The notes below the pieces were generated by a model. That model saw nothing but the letters and a program-made list of their open reading frames with translations, had not been told where the DNA came from and ran no database searches. This document shows positions 31,166-37,841 of a stretch of 37,841 nt of DNA, piece after piece. The first letter of the stretch is position 1; every line of letters starts with the position of its first letter. The position numbers were made by a program, and so were the translations under genes. Source of the stretch: Herbaspirillum sp. (GTDB lineage Bacteria; Pseudomonadota; Gammaproteobacteria; Burkholderiales; Burkholderiaceae_D); NCBI GenBank assembly GCA_028291765.1, contig JAQGNR010000185.1, positions 1 through 37,841 of the forward strand. The letters run 5' to 3'.

Positions 31166-33142
31166 TCAGGCCCTCGCCGCGTCGGAAGTGGATGGAGCCT
31201 CGCCCGCGCTACCGCCCAGATAAGCTTCGATCACTTTTTCATCGACCTGCACCGCCGCCGGCGTGCCCTCAGCGATTTTCTGGCCGAAATCGAGCACGGT
31301 AACGGTATCGCAAATCGACATGACCACATCCATGTGATGTTCGATCAGAATAATGGTGATGCCGGTTTGCTTGATTTTACGGATAATGGCGATCAGTTCC
31401 TTGATATCCGGCGCCGTCAGTCCGGCCGCCGGTTCATCGAGCAGCAGCAGCCGCGGGTTCAAACCCAGCGCGCGTCCGATCTCCAGCAGCCGTTGTTTAC
31501 CATACGGCAGATTACGCGCCTGTTCGTTGGCCAGATCGCCCAATCCGACGAATTGCAGAATGCTGGCAGCCTGCAGGCGTGCCGCCTGTTCTTCACGACG
31601 ATAACGCGATGACTGCACCATCACGTCGGCCGTATTGCTGGCAAAGGTGTGATGCAGACCAACCAAGACGTTTTCGGTAGCGCTCATTTCACCGAATAAC
31701 TGTACATTCTGGAAGGTTCGCGCGATCCCGCCCAATGCAATGGCCGCAGGCGTCAAGTCCGAGATGCGACCGCCATCGAATACCACCTCGCCATCGCTGG
31801 GCGAATAAATACCTGTCAGCACATTCATCATCGTGCTCTTACCCGAACCGTTCGGGCCGATCAAGCCGTGCACCGAACCCTGCATCACGTTCAGATCGAC
31901 CCGGTTCAACGCCTTCAGGCCGCCGAATTGCATCAATAGCTGTTTAACTACCAGCAGTACAGCGCCGTGACCGTTGACCGGGAGCGCGGCGGCCCAGGCA
32001 TTTTTCTGCTCACCGACAACTTCCTCTTGCGCCACTTTGCGTTGGACGGGCCGTATTTTCCCAATCAAATTGCGCGCGAAACCGACCACGCCATCCTGCA
32101 GGTAATAGACCACAAACAAGATCATCAGGCCGAAGATCGTCAATCGCCAATTGATAATGTCTTCCAGACGATACGAAAAAATCGCCATCGCCACAGTAGC
32201 AATAACCGGCACCACGATCTCGCGCGGTGTCTTGCGTTTTTTCCACAGCAAAAATGCACCCGCCACTACCGCTATCGCGCCCGCAATACTGGCAATGGCG
32301 CGGAACAGATCGATATCGGATAACAGGCTGGGCAACATCACCACGATGATGGCGCCGATAATCGGGCCGGTACGGGTCTTGCGCCCGCCCATGATGACCG
32401 CCAGCAGGAACAGAATAGTCAATTCGAAGCTATAGGTATTCGGCGAAATGTATTCTTCCGAATAGGCGTACAAGCTGCCGGCCAGCCCGGCCAGCGCGGC
32501 GCTGATCACAAACGCATAAACCTTATAACGATAGACCGACACGCCCATGCAGTCGGATGCGATCGGACTATCGCGCAAGGCTTGAAAGGCACGTCCAAGA
32601 TGCGATTTAAGAATGCGGTTGACGATAATTAACGACAACACCATCAATACCGCGACCAGATAATAGAATTCGACTTCGTCGAATTTGTGGCCCCAGAAAA
32701 TCGGCTTGCGCACTTTGATCCCGAGCGGCCCCGCGGTTAAAAAATCCATTTCATTAATCAGTATCTGCACAATGGTGCCGAACGCCAGCGTCACCATGGC
32801 CAGATACGGTCCGGTCACGCGCAAGGCCGGCAATGCGAGAATGGCGCCGAACAGCGCCGTCACACCCAGACTGGCGGGCGCGGCGATCAGGAACGGTAAA
32901 CCGAGTTTGAAATAAAACACACCGGTGGTGTACGAACCGATCCCGAACAACGCTGCATGACCCAGCGATACCTGCCCGGTATAACCGACCACGATATCCA
33001 GACCGAACAGCAGAATCGCATAAATCAGAATGGTTTCCGCCAAATGCAGATAATAGGGATTGGTCGCAACCATCGGCAGTATCGCCAGCACTACGATGCC
33101 TGCTACCCCCGGCATCGATCTCAATAATATTTTCTTATTCAT
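31166..33142 (-). CDS. livMG: Fused LivM permease and LivG ATPase
   Basis: This is a 658-residue fusion. Residues 1-350 are a LivM-type permease with about ten membrane helices; the signature loop is GDSPIASDCMGV-like (HLGRAFQALRDSPIASDCMGV, 181-201), with extra helices at 310-350. A hydrophilic linker (about 360-395) leads to a LivG-type ATPase: Walker A GPNGSGKS (429-436), signature NLPYGKQRLLEIGRAL (544-559), Walker B LLLLDEP (565-571), and the LivG tail EGTPAAVQVDEKVIEAYLGG. The fusion makes permease and ATPase equimolar. It is found in several Burkholderiales, so it is probably old. It lies two bases after livH and one before livF. Confidence 0.95.
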   Translation of the reverse strand: MNKKILLRSMPGVAGIVVLAILPMVATNPYYLHLAETILIYAILLFGLDIVVGYTGQVSLGHAALFGIGSYTTGVFYFKLGLPFLIAAPASLGVTALFGAILALPALRVTGPYLAMVTLAFGTIVQILINEMDFLTAGPLGIKVRKPIFWGHKFDEVEFYYLVAVLMVLSLIIVNRILKSHLGRAFQALRDSPIASDCMGVSVYRYKVYAFVISAALAGLAGSLYAYSEEYISPNTYSFELTILFLLAVIMGGRKTRTGPIIGAIIVVMLPSLLSDIDLFRAIASIAGAIAVVAGAFLLWKKRKTPREIVVPVIATVAMAIFSYRLEDIINWRLTIFGLMILFVVYYLQDGVVGFARNLIGKIRPVQRKVAQEEVVGEQKNAWAAALPVNGHGAVLLVVKQLLMQFGGLKALNRVDLNVMQGSVHGLIGPNGSGKSTMMNVLTGIYSPSDGEVVFDGGRISDLTPAAIALGGIARTFQNVQLFGEMSATENVLVGLHHTFASNTADVMVQSSRYRREEQAARLQAASILQFVGLGDLANEQARNLPYGKQRLLEIGRALGLNPRLLLLDEPAAGLTAPDIKELIAIIRKIKQTGITIILIEHHMDVVMSICDTVTVLDFGQKIAEGTPAAVQVDEKVIEAYLGGSAGEAPSTSDAARA

Positions 33143-33144
33143 GA

Positions 33145-34035
33145 TCAGACCTTTTTGATTGCGGTTCTACCGAACAGGCCCGCAGGTTTGATCGCCAATA
33201 CCAGCAACAGCAGTACCAGCCCCGGCACCTCCTTGTAACCGGTGGAAATATAAAAGCCGGTCAGCGTCTCGATCACCCCCAGAATCAGACCGCCGACAAT
33301 CGCTCCCATGCCGGATGTCAGGCCGCCGATAATGGCCACGGCAAAAGCTTTCAGGCCCAGTGCGGTACCCATCGTGGCGCCGGTCAATGTCAGCGGCGCC
33401 ACCAGCACACCCGCAAACGCTGCGGTAGCCGAAGACAAGGCGTAGGAAAACGTAATGACCGCGCCGGTATTAATACCCATCAAGCCGGCGGCATCGCGGT
33501 CGTTGGAAGTCGCCACCACGGCTTTGCCGTAAATCGATTTGCGATTAAACAGTTCCACCGCCAGCATCATGCCCAGCGCACCCAGCACGACCACCACTTG
33601 CATCGGTTGTACATTGGCGCCGAAGAGCTGAAACGGCGCGGCCGACAAGGGCGACGGAAACGGCAGATCGTCCTTGCCCCAAATATTTTCAGCCACGTTT
33701 TTAAAGATGATCGACAAGGCAATCGTGGACATGATCCAGCCGAATTCGGATTTGATTTTGATTGCCGGCCGCACGCCTATATATTCCACCACCATGCCCT
33801 GCAAAGCGCCGAAAACCAGCACCAGCGGAATCATCATCCAGTAATTAATGTAAGGGCCGCCATGAATATTGCCGACCAGGCTCAAGCCCACTAGCGCGCC
33901 CAGCATCAATGCTTCGCCCTGGCCGAAATTCAAGGTGCCTGAAGTAGCGAATGTCAGTTGATAACCGAAGGCGATGACCGCATAGATCATGCCTAAAGCA
34001 ATACCGCTGAAAGCTAGTTGTAAAAAAATGTCCAT
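33145..34035 (-). CDS. livH: Branched-chain amino acid ABC permease LivH
   Basis: This 296-residue inner-membrane permease has about eight helices. It begins MDIFLQLAFSGIALGMIYAVIAFGYQLTFATSGTLNFGQGE, the LivH family opening, and contains the EAA-like loop DRDAAGLMGINTGAVI. It forms the channel together with the LivM part of the next protein. It is separated from livK by a hairpin terminator, which would reduce expression of the membrane genes relative to the binding protein. Confidence 0.96.
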   Translation of the reverse strand: MDIFLQLAFSGIALGMIYAVIAFGYQLTFATSGTLNFGQGEALMLGALVGLSLVGNIHGGPYINYWMMIPLVLVFGALQGMVVEYIGVRPAIKIKSEFGWIMSTIALSIIFKNVAENIWGKDDLPFPSPLSAAPFQLFGANVQPMQVVVVLGALGMMLAVELFNRKSIYGKAVVATSNDRDAAGLMGINTGAVITFSYALSSATAAFAGVLVAPLTLTGATMGTALGLKAFAVAIIGGLTSGMGAIVGGLILGVIETLTGFYISTGYKEVPGLVLLLLVLAIKPAGLFGRTAIKKV

Positions 34036-34068
34036 TATTTACCCGCGTGTTCCATCGCATAGCATCGT

Positions 34069-34110
34069 AAAAAGGCCAGTCTCCGAATCAGAGACTGGCC
34101 CAATTTTTTT
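34069..34110. terminator. Intercistronic hairpin terminator between livK and livH
   Basis: GGCCAGTCTC (34074-34083) and GAGACTGGCC (34091-34100) are a perfect 10-bp stem with a seven-base loop. On the minus strand five T follow; on the plus strand CAATTTTTTTTT follows. In the liv operon it would end most livK messages and let some proceed to livH. Confidence 0.85.
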
Positions 34111-34133
34111 TACCTATAACAGACTTGAAACAA

Positions 34134-35288
34134 TTATTTCGCCAATACAACGCGGCCGTTTTTTACTTCCCCCATATGCACCATATCCGCCTTGATCGCT
34201 TCATGGTCATCATGGGTGAACGGCTTGTCGTAAGTCGTTACCACGCCATCCACTTTTGTCGATAGATTTTCCAGCGCTTCACGTACTTTCACGCCATCGG
34301 TGGAACCGGCCTGCTTGATCGCAGCGGCGAGCAAGTAGACAGAATCGTAGCCCTGCGCAGCGGAGACGGCCGAAGGGATGCGATCGACCTTGTAAGCCTT
34401 TTGATACGCATCGATGAACGTTTTGCGTTTCGGCGTCGTGCCGTCCTGGATGAAGGTTTGCGGCATTCTCGCGCCATCGCCGTTCTTGCCGGCGTTATCG
34501 ATGAAGTTGCCCATCGACAGCGTCCAGCTGCCGATAATAGGCACGTGCCAGTTCAGCTTCTCCATACCATTGGCGATCTGCGCCAGTTCAGGCCCAATAC
34601 CGTAAGTCAGCACGACTTGCGCGCCACCCTGTTTGGCCTTGAGCAACTGCGCCGTCATATCGACGTCCTTGATATTGTATTTTTCGACCGCGACCGGTTT
34701 GATGCCTTTGGCCAGTAACGCTTTCTCCAGATCTTCGCGTCCGAGCTGACCGTAGTTGGTCGAGTCCGCCAGAATGGCGACCTTGGTGAATTTGCGCTTG
34801 GTGACCGCTTCTTCGACGATCATGGCCGACTGGATCGTATCGTTGGCCGAAGTACGGAATACATAATTATCTTTGAACTCGGGTGCGACGAACTGATGCG
34901 TAACCACAGTGCCGGTAGCGACATTATTGATGACGGGGATCTTCGCTTCCTCATAGAAACGCTGGCCGGCCAGCGCCACGCCGGTATTGATGAAACCCAC
35001 CGTGGCCACCACTTTTTCCTTATTGATCAATTCTTGCGCCACTTGCACGCCGCGCTCATTCTTGGCTTCATCGTCGCGCTCGACCAATTGCAACTGACGC
35101 CCCAGCACACCGCCCGTGGCATTGATATCGGCCACCGCCAGCTTGGCGCCGTCGCGCATCGAGACCCCCATCGGGGCCGAACCACCGGTGAACGGGCCGG
35201 ATATGCCGATCTTGATCGGATCGGCTGCAATGGCCGAAAATGAGGCCAGCATTGCGGTTGCCATCAGTGCATTTTTCAAAAATGTCAT
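34134..35288 (-). CDS. livK: Branched-chain amino acid-binding protein LivK
   Basis: This is a 384-residue periplasmic solute-binding protein. The signal peptide MTFLKNALMATAMLASFSAIAA is cleaved before DPIKIGISGPFTGGSAPMG, which starts the Peripla_BP_6 fold. Two lobes of Rossmann type follow. It delivers leucine, isoleucine or valine, or similar amino acids, to LivHM; the exact ligand cannot be read from the sequence. First gene of the liv cluster, with GAGG-type ribosome-binding site. The hairpin behind it would give it higher expression than the permease genes. Confidence 0.94.
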   Translation of the reverse strand: MTFLKNALMATAMLASFSAIAADPIKIGISGPFTGGSAPMGVSMRDGAKLAVADINATGGVLGRQLQLVERDDEAKNERGVQVAQELINKEKVVATVGFINTGVALAGQRFYEEAKIPVINNVATGTVVTHQFVAPEFKDNYVFRTSANDTIQSAMIVEEAVTKRKFTKVAILADSTNYGQLGREDLEKALLAKGIKPVAVEKYNIKDVDMTAQLLKAKQGGAQVVLTYGIGPELAQIANGMEKLNWHVPIIGSWTLSMGNFIDNAGKNGDGARMPQTFIQDGTTPKRKTFIDAYQKAYKVDRIPSAVSAAQGYDSVYLLAAAIKQAGSTDGVKVREALENLSTKVDGVVTTYDKPFTHDDHEAIKADMVHMGEVKNGRVVLAK

Positions 35289-35448
35289 GTCTTCCTCCAG
35301 GAATTGTTATTGGGTTGCCTCAAGTCCATAAGATTTTTTAACAACTATGGCCTGAGGCTTCATCGCACTAATGGCGATGTAAATCGTTCCGGACAGCATT
35401 GGCGATCATGTTCCCTCCACCTTGCTTGAAACTTACAAACAGCATGCA

Positions 35449-35931
35449 TTATTTCTGTAGCGGATCATTGAAAGACGCCCCGCCCGGCAGCCGCGCCCGA
35501 ATATGCTCAGGCAAAGCGATTGATTTCTCTTCGGAAAAACTGACCCACACCACTGTGGCGCGGCCTTCGGCATAGATCGTATCCGGCTGGTCCGAGCGCC
35601 GCAGTTCGTACATGGTTTCCATGCTGGAACGCCCCACCGCCCCTACAAAAATGCGTACTTCCACGGTGCCTGGATAACGCAACTGCCGCAAAAAAGTGCA
35701 TTGGGCATTGACCAATACCGGGCCGCTGCCGCCATCGCCCAGCGTGCCCAGCGATTGCGTAAACCAATCGATACGGGCCTGCTCCATATAGCGAAAATAT
35801 TCAGTATTGTTGACATGGCCGATTGCATCCATATCCCCCCAGCGGATCTGGATGCTGGCCGTATACACCAGGTTTCGGATTGGCGCCGATTGCGCTACAG
35901 ACTGTGACTGCGGCGACTGTTTGTTCGTCAT
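35449..35931 (-). CDS. 4HBT-type acyl-CoA thioesterase
   Basis: This is a 160-residue hot-dog fold protein of the 4-hydroxybenzoyl-CoA thioesterase/YbgC group. The catalytic segment is WGDMDAIGHVNNTEYFRYMEQARIDWF, with likely nucleophile Asp35 (second D of the GDMD motif). The start is uncertain: the ATG at 35931 has GGATGAAAT before it, but in-frame start codons also exist at 35940, 35949 and, as TTG, 35961. The substrate is unknown; such enzymes cleave small or fatty acyl-CoAs. It diverges from the ETF oxidoreductase gene and stands downstream of nothing else, with a repeat-rich region between. Confidence 0.85.
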   Translation of the reverse strand: MTNKQSPQSQSVAQSAPIRNLVYTASIQIRWGDMDAIGHVNNTEYFRYMEQARIDWFTQSLGTLGDGGSGPVLVNAQCTFLRQLRYPGTVEVRIFVGAVGRSSMETMYELRRSDQPDTIYAEGRATVVWVSFSEEKSIALPEHIRARLPGGASFNDPLQK

Positions 35932-35967
35932 AGATTTCATCCATCGCATCAAAAAATTCAACTATTC

Positions 35968-36083
35968 TGGAACGTTATTTCACTTGCTTGCACTACGTGC
36001 TGTCCGAAACGGCGTATAGCCCATAAAATCACCTAAAATAAGCGTTCCAAAAACGGCACGTTCATCTAGAATAGCCCACAAAA
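35968..36083. repeat. Inverted and direct repeats between thioesterase and etfQO
   Basis: TGGAACGTTATTT (35968-35980) mirrors AAATAAGCGTTCCA (36036-36049) with one extra base. ATAGCCCATAAAA (36016-36028) is repeated as ATAGCCCACAAAA (36071-36083), 55 bases apart. The region is 190 bases long between divergent genes and could bind a shared regulator of acyl-CoA use. No clear -35/-10 pair is named. Confidence 0.45.
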
Positions 36084-36122
36084 GAACGATCGTGCGCAAA
36101 ACCCATCAGCGAGGCAATATAC

Positions 36123-37811
36123 ATGAATCCAGCAACCCCGGCGAACCAGGCGTTAATCGAGCAATACGGGCCACGTGAAGCGATGCCGTATGACGTCGTG
36201 GTAGTCGGCGGCGGCCCTGCCGGTTTATCGGCAGCGATCCGTCTCAAGCAATTGGCCGCTGAAAAAGGTAATGAAATCAGTGTCTGCGTTCTGGAAAAAG
36301 GCGGCGAACTGGGTGCGCATATCCTATCCGGCGCAGTCATGGATCCGCAAGCGATCACCGAATTATTTCCCGACTGGAAAGCGCTAGGTGCGCCGCTCAA
36401 TACGCCGGTCACCGAAGACCGCTTTTTGTTCCTGACGCAAGCCAAGGCACTAAAAACGCCGTCGTGGATGCTGCCTGCATGTTTTCAGAATCACGGCAAT
36501 TACATCGTCTCGCTGGCCAATGTGGTGCGTTGGCTGGGCCGCCAGGCCGAAGCACTGGGCGTGGAAATCTTTCCCGGCTTCCCAGCTGCTGAAATTCTGT
36601 ACAACGAAGACGGCAGCGTCAAAGGCGTCGCCACCGGCAATATGGGCGTGGATCGCGAAGGCCAGCCGAAGGCCGATTTCCAGCTGGGTATGGAACTGCA
36701 CGCCAAATACACGCTGTTTGCCGAAGGTGCGCGCGGTCATCTGGGCAAACAATTGATCAAAAAATTTGCGCTAGACGCAGGTAAAGACCCGCAAGCCTAC
36801 GGGATCGGCATCAAGGAATTGTGGGAAATCGATCCCAAGCTGCATCAGCCCGGCCTGGTCATCCATACCGCCGGCTGGCCGCTGGACAGCAAGACCTACG
36901 GCGGATCATTTCTGTATCACATGGAAAATCATCAGGTCGCGGTCGGCTATGTGGTCGGCCTGGCCTACCAAAATCCTTATCTGTCGCCCTACGAAGAATT
37001 CCAGCGTTACAAAACGCATCCTGAAATCCGCAAGTTCTTTGAAGGCGGCAAACGGATCTCTTACGGCGCGCGCGCGATTACCGCCGGCGGTTTGCAATCG
37101 CTGCCGGAGCTGGTCTTTGCCGGCGGCGCGCTGATCGGCTGCGATGCCGGCTTTCTGAACGCCAGCCGCATCAAAGGCAGCCATGCGGCGATCAAAAGCG
37201 GCATGCTGGCCGCAGATGCCGCATTCGAGGCGATCGGCGCCGGACGCGAGTTCGACAAGTTGACGGCCTACAGCGAAGCGTTCAAAACCTCCTGGCTGCA
37301 TGAAGAGCTGCACAAGGCGCGCAATTTCAAGCCGGCCATGAGCCTCGGCCTGTACACCGGCACTTTGATGGTCGGCATCGACCAAGTGTTGTTCGGCGGC
37401 AAGGCGCCATGGACACTGCACAATAAGCATGCCGATCACGAATGTCTGAAACCGGCGGCCGATTACACACCGATCGCTTATCCGAAACCGGATGGCAAAC
37501 TGACCTTCGATAAACTATCGTCGGTCTTCATTTCCAATACCAATCACGCCGAAAACCAGCCGATCCATCTAACGCTGAAAGACGCCAGCGTACCGGTCAA
37601 CCTCAATCTGGCGACCTATGCCGGACCGGAAGCCCGTTACTGCCCTGCCGGCGTCTATGAATTCGTGAAAGCCGACGACAATACCGACCGCTTGCAAATC
37701 AATGCGCAAAACTGCGTGCATTGCAAAACCTGCGATATCAAGGACCCGACGCAGAATATCGTCTGGGTGACGCCCGAAGGCGGCGGCGGGCCGAATTATC
37801 CGAATATGTAG
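36123..37811 (+). CDS. etfQO: Electron-transfer flavoprotein:ubiquinone oxidoreductase
   Basis: This is a 562-residue iron-sulfur flavoprotein that moves electrons from ETF, reduced by acyl-CoA dehydrogenases, into the ubiquinone pool at the inner membrane. FAD binding is at the N-terminus ([22 protein letters not shown]). A C-terminal 4Fe-4S domain has the Cys of CPAGVYEF and the [29 protein letters not shown] cluster. The central part contains the conserved [34 protein letters not shown]. The ATG at 36123 is preceded by GAGGCAATATAC. Nearby thioesterase (divergent) suits a role in fatty acid or amino acid breakdown. Confidence 0.97.
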   Translation: MNPATPANQALIEQYGPREAMPYDVVVVGGGPAGLSAAIRLKQLAAEKGNEISVCVLEKGGELGAHILSGAVMDPQAITELFPDWKALGAPLNTPVTEDRFLFLTQAKALKTPSWMLPACFQNHGNYIVSLANVVRWLGRQAEALGVEIFPGFPAAEILYNEDGSVKGVATGNMGVDREGQPKADFQLGMELHAKYTLFAEGARGHLGKQLIKKFALDAGKDPQAYGIGIKELWEIDPKLHQPGLVIHTAGWPLDSKTYGGSFLYHMENHQVAVGYVVGLAYQNPYLSPYEEFQRYKTHPEIRKFFEGGKRISYGARAITAGGLQSLPELVFAGGALIGCDAGFLNASRIKGSHAAIKSGMLAADAAFEAIGAGREFDKLTAYSEAFKTSWLHEELHKARNFKPAMSLGLYTGTLMVGIDQVLFGGKAPWTLHNKHADHECLKPAADYTPIAYPKPDGKLTFDKLSSVFISNTNHAENQPIHLTLKDASVPVNLNLATYAGPEARYCPAGVYEFVKADDNTDRLQINAQNCVHCKTCDIKDPTQNIVWVTPEGGGGPNYPNM

Positions 37812-37841
37812 CCCGCAGGTGGCGGCTTAGGGCAACGCTGA

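Noticed and set aside
1..37841. tRNA, rRNA, phage or insertion sequence
   Set aside because: No cloverleaf, conserved rRNA block, integrase or transposase was seen on either strand.

Overview
This window is chromosomal DNA from a motile, polyhydroxyalkanoate-forming betaproteobacterium. It most resembles Oxalobacteraceae (Herminiimonas, Collimonas or Janthinobacterium type). The grounds are protein sequence character and gene content: flhDC with motAB and cheY/cheA, class I phaC with phaB and phaR, a fused LivM-LivG, and malate synthase A. The genus is a guess. I see no rRNA, tRNA, CRISPR array, phage, transposase or insertion sequence. Most of the window is housekeeping.

Positions 1-10851 are read almost entirely from the minus strand. 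Starting upstream, phaC-phaB-phaR (PHA storage, without phaA) lead to rimO and a small secreted protein, then to flhD-flhC (flagellar master regulator) and a membrane-anchored methyltransferase-like protein. After these comes motA-motB-cheZ-like-cheY-cheA, preceded by a near-consensus FliA (sigma-28) promoter. The picture is a flagellar cascade in which the master regulator lies directly upstream of a FliA-dependent motor and chemotaxis operon.

Positions 10891-21360 hold two small plus-strand envelope genes, rluD-pgeF on the minus strand (overlapping TGATG), and bamD diverging from rluD. An unusual 872-residue orphan with long Ala/Gly-rich hydrophobic blocks follows behind a strong terminator nested in a larger inverted repeat. 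Then come yaaA on the minus strand and a tightly packed plus-strand set: PIN protein, methionine-type aminotransferase, Nu-class glutathione transferase and arfB.

Positions 21391-26732 (minus) hold a MaoC-type hydratase, a small membrane protein, serB and mfd. A 10-bp inverted repeat overlaps a possible promoter between mfd and ispD. ispD-ispF and a cold-shock gene follow on the plus strand. From 28644 to 35931 the minus strand carries aceB, with a two-copy dyad repeat upstream, the branched-chain amino acid transporter livK-H-MG-F, and a thioesterase. The thioesterase diverges from electron-transfer-flavoprotein:ubiquinone oxidoreductase, which ends the window.

The items most worth following up are the 872-residue orphan, the repeated operator-like array upstream of aceB, the atypical CheZ-like protein, the flhDC-linked membrane methyltransferase-like protein, the 12-bp coding repeat in phaC, and the intergenic inverted repeats. 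None of these amounts to a demonstrated new system.
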